Source: Alteromonas pelagimontana
GTDB taxonomy: Bacteria; Pseudomonadota; Gammaproteobacteria; Enterobacterales; Alteromonadaceae
Assembly: GCF_002499975.2 (NCBI RefSeq)
Contig: NZ_CP052766.1
Location: forward strand, 2,294,001-2,358,000
Reading direction: 5' to 3'
Length of the DNA stretch: 64,000 nt
In this document: one piece after another, positions 49,591 to 57,816 of the stretch
How positions within the stretch are numbered: position 1 is the stretch's first letter
Layout of the letters: the number at the start of each line of letters is the position of its first letter
Notes under the pieces: generated by a model
What the model was told of the DNA's origin: nothing
The model's input: the letters and a program-made list of their open reading frames with translations, nothing else
Databases searched by the model: none
Translations under genes and position numbers: made by a program

Positions 49591-50068
49591 ACTGCATCCT
49601 TTTATTACTCTAATAAAAACAGGTGGTTATTCTTATTTTTTCAATCCAGATGTCAAGGTAAAGCGGTAATAATTCTTTACTCAAATTTCAGTATCAACAT
49701 CCTAAACAGATACAAAGTTGCAGTATCCAAGAAAGTAATGACGAACAGGTACTAAGTAGGTCGTTAGTGGCAATTTTTTCACGACAATACGGTTGTAAAC
49801 CTATTAAACATAATCCCTTCTTATGCGCCATTAGGCCCAAAATCGCGGTTGACGGTTTTTTTCCCCTGAACGCGCCATTTATCGCACTTTTCGCAAATCC
49901 CCACCGACCACCCTCTGGCGCTGCCCCAAAAAACGCAATGGATGCCTCAGCGCTGGGATGGCGCATTCGTGATAAGCTCCAAGTCTAAGGGGGAGCACAC
50001 TCGCTTAAACCGTGAAGCGCTCCTTACCCCAGCGGGCCTATGCCAAACGATAATGGAGCTTGAGTAGC
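49591..50068. other. Gene-poor region before the primase-helicase
   Basis: No trustworthy gene is seen in these 478 bases. A leftward frame at 49694-49966 has no ribosome site and reads as an Ala/Gly/Lys-rich sequence (GGRWGFAKSAINGAFRGKK) of the sort found in over-annotated intergenic repeats. The stretch 49770-50040 is richer in GC than the AT-rich DNA to its left, so a cassette boundary may lie near 49750. Confidence 0.45.
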
Positions 50069-52447
50069 ATGACAATCCCGGGAGCCCAGGCGCGGCTGGC
50101 GCAAATCGTCGAAGCGCTGGCGCGATTGGAAGAACAAAAAACGGCGTTGCTTAATGAACGTAGTGCGCTTTTGCAACAAAGCATAGCGCATCAAGCACAG
50201 TACTTCAGTCAGTCTGAGACGCCCGAGGCCAAGGTCGACCTGTTTAAGCAATACTTTCGCGGACGCGAAGATGTTTACCCATTCCGCTGGGAGTCTAAGC
50301 AAGGGAAAGCCGGATACAGCCCTTCCTGTGCCAATGAATGGCAAGCTGGGATCTGCAACAAACCCAAAACGGCATGTTCAGAATGTGCCCACCAAGCCTT
50401 CCATCGCTTTGATGACCGTGCCATTAATGCCCATCTTCGAGGGCAACGCACGATTGGGATCTACCCGTTAACGGCGCAAAATGAATGTTACCTGTTAGCG
50501 TTTGACTTCGATAAAACGGACTGGTTTGCGGCAATATCTGCACTGCGAAACGTGTGTGAGTCACTGTCTATTGGCTACTTAGTTGAGCGTTCCCGCAGTG
50601 GACAAGGCGGTCATTTGTGGCTCTTTTTTGAAAAAGCGATAGAGGCAAAATCCGCACGCCAATTGGGCACAGCGCTGCTCAATCTGACCATGGACACATA
50701 TCCGGCTCTTAACTTTGACTGCTTTGACCGCATGTTTCCCAACCAAGACGCCTTACCCAGCGGCGGGATGGGGAACCTCATTGCATTACCGTTACAAAAA
50801 CAGCCTCGCTTGTCGGGGAATGCCTGCTTTATTGATGCTGACGGAGGCGTTGTCGAAGATCAATGGCAAGCACTGGCGGCGACGAGCAAGCTATCACCTG
50901 ACACTATACGGCAACTACTCGAGCGTCTCGCCGATTATGTAGACGTGGAACCGCAAGTCGCCGAGTTAAAACCCTGGGAAAAATCGACGACCCTTAATAC
51001 GCCCAAAATTGACGACTGCCCCGCGACAATCGACATCGTTGTGGCTGACAAGCTGTATATTGCTATTGCGGTTTTACCCAACAAACTGGTCGCAACGTTA
51101 AAGAAGTTAGCGGTGTTTGCCAATCCTGAATTTTTTAAACGCCAGGCGATGCGATTTTCAACGATTGGCGTACCTCGCTATCTGTGTGCGGCGCACATTG
51201 ATTCGGGCTATCTGCACCTGCCCAGAGGACTAAAAGGACAAGTTGAAGCGTTACTGGAACAACAGGCTTGTACTATCCGATATCAGAATAAACGCTATGC
51301 TGGTCAGCGACTCCCGGCCCTGCGTTTTGAGGGCACGCTTCGCAGCCAGCAAGCGAAAGCGCTAAAAGCCTTACTGGAGAATGAACATGGACTGGTCATT
51401 GCGAATACGGGGTTTGGTAAGACCGTTGTTGCACTGGCATTAATCGCCAAACGCGCAGTCAATACATTGGTATTAGTGCACAATAAGGCGCTGGCGGAAC
51501 AATGGATTGAGCGATGCAAGATATTCCTCAAAGACGCTGAGATGGGCTCCCTCTTAGGCGGAAAGAATAAATTAAACGGACGAATAGACGTCGCGACGTA
51601 TCAAAGCCTGATCAGTAGAAATGGCATTGATATTCATGACAAAGTAGATAGCTACGGGCAAATTATTGTCGATGAATGCCATCACATTCCGGCCTCAAAC
51701 TATGAAACGTTGTTAAAGAACGTCGCGCCTCAATTCCTGGTTGGTTTTACCGCGACGCCCAAAAGACAAGATGGGTTGGAAAAGCTAATGTATTTTCAAC
51801 TTGGGGCGGTGTTATTTGAGTCTAAACCAGAGTCGGTAAAATTCAGTCAAACGGCCTATGGCTGTGATACCCAAATCGCCTTTCCTCCGTCTTGGGTGGA
51901 TGGTTCGGAGCCGGTAAAAATCACCCAGATGTATCAATACCTGCAAGACAATGCGTCTCAAAATCAGCTCATCACGTGCAGCATTGCCCAGGCAATAGAA
52001 GCCAAGCATCAATGTCTGGTGCTCAGTGAACGTAAAGAACATATTGCAATACTCAGCGAGCAATTAAATACACAAGGTATCAATACTATTGAGCTGCATG
52101 GTGGCGTGAGTACTAAGATCCGTAAACAGCGGATTGAACAGATTCAGAAGGGATTACCTGAAAGGACGGTCATCATTGCGACGGGTAAATATGTGGGGGA
52201 AGGCTTTGACTTGCCTTATCTGGATACCTTGTTTTTGACCCTCCCAATTTCATGGAAAGGGATTGTGGCCCAGTACGCTGGCCGTATTCAGCGTCACTAC
52301 CCGAATAAAACAGAAGTAACGGTGCACGATTATATTGATGATTTTCCCATGCTACAGAGAATGTGGAAAAAGCGTGCTAATGGATATAAGGCCGTTGGGT
52401 ATAGTGTCAAAAGGATCGGTAGCGGCAAAACTGACAAGCTTCTTTGA
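50069..52447 (+). CDS. TOTE-type archaeo-eukaryotic primase fused to superfamily 2 helicase
   Basis: A 792-residue protein starting at ATG 50069 (GGAG ten bases upstream). An N-terminal coiled coil (5-40) precedes a primase domain with a Cys4 cluster (Cys87, 96, 103, 106), the metal-binding DFD at 146-148 (YLLAFDFDKTDW) and SRSGQGGH at 175-182. From about residue 430 there is an SF2 helicase with Walker A NTGFGKT, DECH box (IIVDECHH), FTATPKRQDG, and motif VI QYAGRIQR near 733. This pairing is what family databases call a TOTE conflict system primase-helicase, proposed to defend against or compete with other elements. A nuclease partner was not recognised nearby. Confidence 0.88.
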   Translation: MTIPGAQARLAQIVEALARLEEQKTALLNERSALLQQSIAHQAQYFSQSETPEAKVDLFKQYFRGREDVYPFRWESKQGKAGYSPSCANEWQAGICNKPKTACSECAHQAFHRFDDRAINAHLRGQRTIGIYPLTAQNECYLLAFDFDKTDWFAAISALRNVCESLSIGYLVERSRSGQGGHLWLFFEKAIEAKSARQLGTALLNLTMDTYPALNFDCFDRMFPNQDALPSGGMGNLIALPLQKQPRLSGNACFIDADGGVVEDQWQALAATSKLSPDTIRQLLERLADYVDVEPQVAELKPWEKSTTLNTPKIDDCPATIDIVVADKLYIAIAVLPNKLVATLKKLAVFANPEFFKRQAMRFSTIGVPRYLCAAHIDSGYLHLPRGLKGQVEALLEQQACTIRYQNKRYAGQRLPALRFEGTLRSQQAKALKALLENEHGLVIANTGFGKTVVALALIAKRAVNTLVLVHNKALAEQWIERCKIFLKDAEMGSLLGGKNKLNGRIDVATYQSLISRNGIDIHDKVDSYGQIIVDECHHIPASNYETLLKNVAPQFLVGFTATPKRQDGLEKLMYFQLGAVLFESKPESVKFSQTAYGCDTQIAFPPSWVDGSEPVKITQMYQYLQDNASQNQLITCSIAQAIEAKHQCLVLSERKEHIAILSEQLNTQGINTIELHGGVSTKIRKQRIEQIQKGLPERTVIIATGKYVGEGFDLPYLDTLFLTLPISWKGIVAQYAGRIQRHYPNKTEVTVHDYIDDFPMLQRMWKKRANGYKAVGYSVKRIGSGKTDKLL

Positions 52448-52549
52448 CCCAGAATGCTAATCCATGTTTATCTAACTGGCTGCATAATTCGAAGTGTACT
52501 CCGTGGTATTTTTAATTCTTTTCTCGTTGATACCTACGATACATTAACC

Positions 52550-52747
52550 CTAATCATGAGTCGTTAATCGGCTCGCCAAGATAGCTAGCGCTGCTTGTTG
52601 ATTGAGATACTGTGACGGCAAGTCCACCGAGCGGGCAATGAAACCGGTAGGCACATGCAGGACTTCTACCCCGACATGGGTGGCAGCCAAGCGGGTGATC
52701 GACGATGGGATGACCGTAAAGACCAAATTAGCGGAAAATGACGACAT
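52550..52747 (-). CDS. Unknown 65-residue protein, third of a small cassette
   Basis: A short frame 13 bases downstream of the 94-residue gene on the same strand. The protein is mildly hydrophobic (VGVEVLHVPTGFIARSVD, LNQQAALAILASRL) with no known motif. Its ribosome site is weak. It is retained mainly because of the tight collinear arrangement with two neighbours; it runs convergent to the primase-helicase gene, with 102 bases between stops. Confidence 0.5.
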   Translation of the reverse strand: MSSFSANLVFTVIPSSITRLAATHVGVEVLHVPTGFIARSVDLPSQYLNQQAALAILASRLTTHD

Positions 52748-52760
52748 CGGTATGTTCTTA

Positions 52761-53045
52761 CTATCGCATGCGCTCGACCGTCAGGCCGTGCGTTTGGGCA
52801 AAGGCAAGAACTTTGCTTTCGGTCGCGACCACATCATGCTGATAGCGACAGCAGAAAGCGATCCAATGTTGTTCGGATTTGAAGACAGCTCGCACATCAT
52901 TCAAGCCATGATCAATGCCATATTGGGTGGTATCGATGGGCACAGCCTCATGGGCGTGAAAGTGTTCCCGCGCAAATTGGGTCAGCAGATCGCGAGGCTC
53001 CGTGTCTGCATCCACCTTCCATACATAATTGCAATATACAGTCAT
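52761..53045 (-). CDS. Unknown 94-residue protein, second of a small cassette
   Basis: The ATG at 53045 has AAGGAG five bases upstream, the best ribosome site of the cassette. The protein is rich in His, Asp and aromatic residues (FAREHFHAHEAVPIDTTQYG, WIAFCCRYQHDVVATES) and looks globular and soluble; no family was recognised. A rightward overlapping frame at 52602-53084 starts with TTG without a ribosome site and is judged a shadow. Confidence 0.65.
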   Translation of the reverse strand: MTVYCNYVWKVDADTEPRDLLTQFAREHFHAHEAVPIDTTQYGIDHGLNDVRAVFKSEQHWIAFCCRYQHDVVATESKVLAFAQTHGLTVERMR

Positions 53046-53055
53046 GGTGTCTCCT

Positions 53056-53379
53056 TTATGCTTGGTATAGGGAAATGTCGCTGAGCCGGATACGCTGCAC
53101 GGTCACGTGTGCCGCACGCCAATTTGCCAGCTCGCTGTCCAATAACACCCGTTGCAATGAGCGCACGCAGCCCTCTTTGAGTGGATGCAGTATTGAGATC
53201 TCTCCATTTGAGGCGGTCCAATGATAGCTACCTTCTTCCGTGTGGATAGGTACAGCACCTTGTCTTGCGCAGTGAACGCTCATCGAATTGTCATTGAAGA
53301 GCGTGACGAGACAAACCTGGGTAGCGGCGTTGTCAGCGGTTAGTGTGTAAAGTAGCCAGCCATCGGGGTAAGTGAGCAT
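53056..53379 (-). CDS. Unknown 107-residue protein, first of a small cassette
   Basis: Likely first gene of three leftward small genes, ten bases before the 94-residue gene. The protein reads as mostly beta structure (WLLYTLTADNAATQVCLVTL, SMSVHCARQGAVPIHTEEGS, YHWTASNGEISILH). No signal peptide or membrane helix is seen and no family is recognised. No clear ribosome site precedes the start. Confidence 0.58.
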   Translation of the reverse strand: MLTYPDGWLLYTLTADNAATQVCLVTLFNDNSMSVHCARQGAVPIHTEEGSYHWTASNGEISILHPLKEGCVRSLQRVLLDSELANWRAAHVTVQRIRLSDISLYQA

Positions 53380-53613
53380 GTCATGCTATCGTGTCAGTGG
53401 TATCTCTCTTTACGCTAGTATAAGGTAAGGGTTAGATCAATAGTCTCTTATAAACAATGAGTTAGTATCACTTTGATACTAACTCCCGTGCGAATCGTTG
53501 TTAGTAGCTATGTGCTTGTAATTACGCTAGAACTTAACAAGGATTCAGATAACCGGCTGGTCGATACGCCAATTTTAGGGCGATGACTGACGCATAATAA
53601 AAGGAGAGAGAAA

Positions 53614-53739
53614 GTGGAACCACAAGAGCATGATGATGAAGCATTCGCACTTTTGGCATTTATTGCGATAGGTGAGCAAACTCTCGCAGAAAATTCTCAA
53701 ACGTTTGAAGATGTAGAAGCCTTTTTGCTAGATCTTTAA
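53614..53739 (+). CDS. 41-residue acidic protein, antitoxin-like
   Basis: A GTG start at 53614 lies seven bases after AAGGAG, a strong ribosome site. The 41-residue product (MEPQEHDDEAFALLAF...FEDVEAFLLDL) is acidic, with pI clearly low, and helical. Its pattern of a short helix, Gly-Glu turn and an F-x-D-V-E-x-F-L tail resembles small ParD/RelB-like antitoxin helices, but the resemblance is loose and no toxin gene lies beside it. It sits 45 bases from the first right-end TnsB site. Confidence 0.55.
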   Translation: MEPQEHDDEAFALLAFIAIGEQTLAENSQTFEDVEAFLLDL

Positions 53740-53783
53740 ACGACTATGCTTAAGATGTAGGCACATCAGTGGGCCTCTTAACA

Positions 53784-53886
53784 GTCTTCGTTTTAATTTG
53801 ATATTTATAGAAATCGAATGGGTTTTATTCAGAGGTCTATAAGACTACTTTGTCTTCGTTTTAGTTAAGCCGGTTCAAATTGTGCA
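53784..53886 (-). repeat. Distal transposon end with two TnsB-type sites
   Basis: GTCTTCGTTTTAATT (53784-53798) and TGTCTTCGTTTTAGTTAA (53851-53868) are the reverse complements of the sites at the yhiN-side end. The outer one belongs to the 36-base terminal repeat ending at 53886 (the tip reads TGCACAATTTGA inward). A third, degenerate site may lie between them but was not convincing. Confidence 0.82.
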
Positions 53887-54007
53887 GTGACAATACAGTA
53901 TTCACACTAAAATTTTTGTAAGCTAATTTAATCAACGCAAGACAAAGCGGTGTCTAAAAACGAAAGCTGGAAGAGTTAACAGATTACAAGCGGGTACTAA
54001 AGCTAAA

Positions 54008-54045
54008 CTATGGTTTAGGCAAAGGGTGGGCACCCTAACCCATAG
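54008..54045. repeat. Long inverted repeat in the flank of the transposon
   Basis: CTATGGTTTAGG (54008-54019) and CCTAACCCATAG (54034-54045) are complementary at eleven of twelve positions. It lies 60 bases from the end of the SDR gene and could be its terminator or a relic of another insertion. The 220 bases between the transposon end and the SDR gene hold no gene. Confidence 0.5.
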
Positions 54046-54107
54046 TTACGGTTACCCAAGGTTTGTTGACGGCGAGCCGAATTAGTCTTTCGACTCTTTT
54101 TTCAGAA

Positions 54108-55166
54108 TCAGGGGATGATTCTCTCAGCACGCAACCGATCGAATAGATCGAAGAAGGCGCCGCGTGTTTCGCGAAAGTGATTGAAACCAAAATCGCGAGA
54201 CTTAGTGGCGTCATTAACGCACTCTTGCTCGCGGCCCAAATCAGCATCGGTGTGCCACCAAGAAACTAATTGATTGATGTCGGGCTCCACCAGATCGTAT
54301 TTATTAGCAATTTCGCGCCAGATCGATTCCGCATCGGACATTTTATGCTCAAGCGGCTGCGGCGTTTCAGGGCAGTCTGGTACCTCAAGACCGAAGTATT
54401 CACCGATCTCGCGCCACATGCGACGCCAACGAAATACATCTCCGTTCACCGTGTTGAAAGCTTGGTTGGCCGCGCCTGGTGTGGTTGCCGCCCATTCCAT
54501 CTGTCTTGCCAATACCAACGCATCGGTCATATCGGTGAGTGCATTCCACTGAGTCTGCGAACCGGGGAACACGAAGGGTTGACTGTTTTCCTTGCAAATC
54601 GATGCGTAAGCGGCAAGTGTGGTACCCATGTTCATGGCGTTACCGCGTGCATAGCCGATTACAGTGTGCGGACGGTGGACGTTCCAGGTGAAACCGCCAC
54701 GCTCGGCTGCCTCTAACAAAACGTCTTCCAGTGCGTAGTAGAAATTATCCCCTGGCACGCGTGGCTCAGATTCACGGAACGGGGTATCAATGCGTCCGCT
54801 ACCGTAGGCTTCAAAAGACCCCAGATATTGCTTGGTACCAGTTACTAATGCCGCATGTTCTACGTTATTGCTATCGAGCCCGTCGAATAAATTACGCATC
54901 ATCGCACTGTTAGCCTCAACGTTGGCTTTCTCGTTATCCCGCCGAACCCAAGTGCAATAGAAAACGTGAGTAATCGGTAGCCCTGACAATGCCTTCGCAG
55001 TCGCGGGTTTATCTAACAAGTCAGCAGCGATGGGGATCACGCTGTCTTGTTCGGTAGCACGACGAGAGAGACCGTAGACGGTCCAGCCGCTAGCAACCAG
55101 ATAAGAAGCTAAATTGCCGCCGGTAATACCGGTGGCGCCGACAACGAGGGCGGTACCTTCACGCAT
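54108..55166 (-). CDS. SDR family oxidoreductase (PRISE/VEP1-like)
   Basis: The start at 55166 has GGA six bases upstream; an upstream ATG at 55220 adds an unlikely leader. The 352-residue protein is an extended SDR with the dinucleotide motif VVGATGITGGNLA and the PRISE-family style catalytic region FYYALEDVLLEAA plus WNVHRPHTVIGYARGN. Relatives include plant progesterone 5-beta-reductase/iridoid synthase-like enzymes, which reduce enones; many bacterial members are of unknown substrate. It lies just outside the transposon. Confidence 0.85.
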   Translation of the reverse strand: MREGTALVVGATGITGGNLASYLVASGWTVYGLSRRATEQDSVIPIAADLLDKPATAKALSGLPITHVFYCTWVRRDNEKANVEANSAMMRNLFDGLDSNNVEHAALVTGTKQYLGSFEAYGSGRIDTPFRESEPRVPGDNFYYALEDVLLEAAERGGFTWNVHRPHTVIGYARGNAMNMGTTLAAYASICKENSQPFVFPGSQTQWNALTDMTDALVLARQMEWAATTPGAANQAFNTVNGDVFRWRRMWREIGEYFGLEVPDCPETPQPLEHKMSDAESIWREIANKYDLVEPDINQLVSWWHTDADLGREQECVNDATKSRDFGFNHFRETRGAFFDLFDRLRAERIIP

Positions 55167-55386
55167 GGTCGATCCATTTTTTGGAAGTTTGAGAAAACTC
55201 AGCGCTAAGCATGAATACATGAAGGCAGTCTAGTTGATAGAAATCTACCCCACAACCTCCCTTTCTGCATTTCCTTGAAGTTAGCACTTTCTCACTTGGT
55301 CTTCTTACATATATTCACGTATGTATGTATAATCATGATAAAGGTTCGGTTGTATTACCGTATTGTGCATTGGAGGGAGAGGATAA

Positions 55387-55938
55387 ATGAGCCGACGGTT
55401 TTTAGCATTCGGTTTGGTTGGAGCTCTAAGTGTTTTTGGACTGGTCACACCTACTTCAGTGTATGCTGATGAGTGGCACATAACGAGTTCCTATTCGACC
55501 GACCAGTTACGTGGTGCGCGTGTTGGATATCGTTGGACTGATATTTCTGTGTCAATTTTGCAAGATTGGAAATGGCTCGGCAGTCCAAAACTTCATCTTG
55601 AAGGCGCTTTGAATAACTGGCAGAACTCGAATGATCACTCAGACAATATTTTCGCATTCACTATAAGCCCTGTTCTGGCGTGGCAGTTAAGTGATGGACC
55701 CAGACCGCTTTATTTAGAGGCGGGAATCGGCGGCAGTTATTTGGATGCAACTCGTTTGAGTAACCGCCGCTTGTCAACCAGATTCCAGTTTGAGGATCGT
55801 ATTGGGGTGAGTTGGCAATATCTGGCACACTCGGATGCACGTATAATGTTGTCCTATGTGCATTATTCCAATGCAGATATTAACCGGCCAAATGATGGTC
55901 TAGATTTTTTCGGTTTGACGTGGAGTAATACCTTTTAA
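55387..55938 (+). CDS. pagL: Lipid A 3-O-deacylase, PagL type
   Basis: A 183-residue outer-membrane barrel enzyme. A signal peptide (about residues 1-27, ending VYADEW) precedes alternating strands and the catalytic His-Ser pair in YVHYSNADINRPNDG, with the C-terminal Phe typical of outer membrane proteins. PagL removes the 3-O acyl chain of lipid A and alters envelope sensing by immunity or antimicrobial peptides. It stands alone between the SDR gene and a region of gene remnants. Confidence 0.85.
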   Translation: MSRRFLAFGLVGALSVFGLVTPTSVYADEWHITSSYSTDQLRGARVGYRWTDISVSILQDWKWLGSPKLHLEGALNNWQNSNDHSDNIFAFTISPVLAWQLSDGPRPLYLEAGIGGSYLDATRLSNRRLSTRFQFEDRIGVSWQYLAHSDARIMLSYVHYSNADINRPNDGLDFFGLTWSNTF

Positions 55939-56119
55939 CACGCCCTACAACTCGGCGCATGAGGTTGTGGCGCTGGTGCGCAAGCAGGAGCGACAACAGC
56001 AGTAGCAGCAAGATGCCAAGGGTCGCTTGGCTGATATGGAAGGCACGGTTATTACAACTGGAAGAAGCTTTAGCCGGTGTTGATGCTGTTAAAGACGTAC
56101 CAACATTCGTGATGCAATC

Positions 56120-56722
56120 TCACGCTTTCTTGTTACTGCGCTGCTTTTCTCGCTTTGTAGAATACATTAAAGCGTCTGCCTCTTTTAGCAGTTCACTAAC
56201 ATTGTTGTGCGCACCCGCATTAAATCCAATGACACCAACGAAAAATTCAATTTTGTTGTTATAAACATTTTTCTGGTTTATGGAAGATACTTTGCTCATC
56301 AGTCTCTTAATTACTTCTTCAGCGATTGACTTTGATGTGTTTAAAAAAAGCACTACGAACTTATCACCGCCTAAACGAGCCACGACGTCTGAATCACACA
56401 AGGATTCCTTCATTGCTTGAGCGAAGGTAACCAGTACCCGATCTCATTCCGCATGCCCAAAGGTGTCATTAATAGCCTTAAACTTGTCTAAGTCTATTAA
56501 TGCAAGAGAAGCAGGCAAATCATTCCTTCTACACAATTCGAGACTGTGGTGCGCTATTGTTATAAACCCGCGGCGATTCGCTATACCTGCCAGCTCATCC
56601 TGCGTTGCTAAAGCACGGGTTGCGAGCTGATCGTTTACAAGTGAAGCTAAATCCTTCAGCAGTTCCGTGTCTCCACTGCTAAAATTCTTGGGGCGGGAAT
56701 CAATAACAGTAGCCTGTAGACA
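56120..56722 (-). pseudogene. Truncated diguanylate cyclase, in-frame stop and altered GGDEF
   Basis: On the minus strand a continuous frame from about 56722 reads DTELLKDLASLVNDQLATRA, DELAGIANRRGF and LIDLDKFKAINDTFGHAE, then a TGA at 56446-56444 where family members have a Gly codon, then DRVLVTFAQAMKESL and RLGGDKF to a stop at 56120. The signature is GGDKF rather than GGDEF, removing a metal-binding acidic residue. The start and any N-terminal GAF domain are missing beyond 56722. Thus it should make no cyclic-di-GMP. The 180 bases between pagL and this remnant contain only short coding-like scraps. Confidence 0.85.
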
Positions 56723-56811
56723 TACACATCCGACTACTCAGGATACTGGTGTTAATTTGTGCAGTAATCTGTTTTACTCTTTCTACGCTAAACTATCGTT
56801 ACTCTAAAGCC

Positions 56812-57702
56812 ATGAATCGTCGTCATTTTCTTCAAGCTAGTCTAGTCGGTGCTGCCGCTCTGTTACCTTTCTCAGGATTTTCTCTTACCCAGCAAAAAGA
56901 GTTCAAAATGGGTTTGCAGCTTTATACGGTGCGAGACGATATGGCCAGCGATCCTATAGCCACTCTTAAAGCCGTAAAAGCGATGGGATACGAGGACTTT
57001 GAAGTTTATGGGTTTAATGAAGAAAAAGGCACGTTCTACGGCTATAAACCTTCAGAGTTTAAAGCAATATTAGACGACCTGGGCCTCACTGTCTCCAGCG
57101 GGCACTATGGTTTCGCGCCTTATTTAGATAAGCCAGTAGACGAGCTAAAACGGTTTGTTGATAAGTGTATAGCTGGCGCTCAAGCAATAAATTCTGCCTA
57201 CATTACCTGGCCCGTCATTGCGCCAGAACAAAGAACGCTGGACAACCTTAAGCGTATGACGGGGCTGCTCAACGCCATTGGTGAGCAAGTAAACGCTGCC
57301 GGTTTAGGGTTTGCCTACCATAATCAAAGCTTTGCATTTGAAAAATATAATGGCAAAAGTGGGTATGACATCATTATTAATGAAACGGATCCGGAACTCG
57401 TGAAACTGCAAATGGATATGTACTGGGTGATGCGTGCTGCAGAAAAAACGCCTAAGCAACTTGTTGATGAGCAGCCAGGCCGCTATGTCATGTGGCATTT
57501 AAAGGACATGGACAAAATTTCTCAGGACTATACTGAAATGGGTAACGGCTCCATTGATTATGCGGATATATTGCCCAGTCCTGTTAAATCAGGATTGGAA
57601 TATTATTATCTGGAGCAGGGCGGTAACTTTGCGCAGAGTCCACTGCAAAGCGTGGCGACAAGTGCTGAATATTTTAAACGGCACCTGCAGAAATATTTGT
57701 AA
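56812..57702 (+). CDS. Exported sugar phosphate isomerase/epimerase-like protein (TIM barrel)
   Basis: The start at 56812 is chosen because it gives a twin-arginine signal (MNRRHFLQASLVGAAALLPF), so the 296-residue protein is likely exported folded through Tat. The rest is a xylose isomerase-like TIM barrel: GLQLYTVRDDM, GYEDFEVYGF, SGHYGFAPYL, FAYHNQSFAFE, MDMYWVMRA and YVMWHLKDMD, the latter two holding metal-binding residues. Members act on sugars or cyclitols; the precise substrate is not known. It lies upstream of the GH95 gene, separated by a LacI-type operator. Confidence 0.85.
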   Translation: MNRRHFLQASLVGAAALLPFSGFSLTQQKEFKMGLQLYTVRDDMASDPIATLKAVKAMGYEDFEVYGFNEEKGTFYGYKPSEFKAILDDLGLTVSSGHYGFAPYLDKPVDELKRFVDKCIAGAQAINSAYITWPVIAPEQRTLDNLKRMTGLLNAIGEQVNAAGLGFAYHNQSFAFEKYNGKSGYDIIINETDPELVKLQMDMYWVMRAAEKTPKQLVDEQPGRYVMWHLKDMDKISQDYTEMGNGSIDYADILPSPVKSGLEYYYLEQGGNFAQSPLQSVATSAEYFKRHLQKYL

Positions 57703-57816
57703 AACAGCCAGAGCAGGCTCATTAACTTCAACAACTATGTTTGCCTGCGCTTAGCAGCAACTGCAATAATGAAATGATCTTCTGACGTTAAAAACATAAT
57801 ACAGGTGTTAATTATT

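Larger units (their letters stand above)
30412..53886. mobile_element. Tn7-like transposon with restriction, helicase and membrane-protein cargo
   Basis: The two termini align gaplessly over 36 bases in inverted orientation, 27 identical, sharing AATTTGA near the tip and TAAAACGAAGACA inside. Additional AACGAAGAC-type copies lie inward at both ends. Between them is a complete tnsA-tnsB-tnsC-tniQ-tnsD operon reading away from the yhiN-side end, the polarity expected when the end next to the attachment gene is the Tn7 right end. Cargo flanks the tns genes on both sides. The exact tips are uncertain: the left begins TGTGTAA but the right (read inward) begins TGCACAA. A five-base CAATA occurs just outside the left tip (30407-30411) and four bases outside the right one (53891-53895), a possible but imperfect target duplication. 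Confidence 0.88.

Noticed and set aside
49694-49966. Leftward 90-residue open frame
   Set aside because: No ribosome site, odd composition, and it reads like a translated intergenic repeat.
39233-50068. CRISPR array or cas genes as partners of TniQ
   Set aside because: No regularly spaced repeat and no cas-like protein was found in the element.
52602-53084. Rightward 160-residue open frame
   Set aside because: Starts with TTG without a ribosome site and overlaps the leftward cassette, whose middle gene has a strong AAGGAG site.
55939-56119. Transposase fragment after pagL
   Set aside because: Short Gln-rich scraps (ALVRKQERQQQ) suggest old coding DNA but cannot be tied to an IS family.
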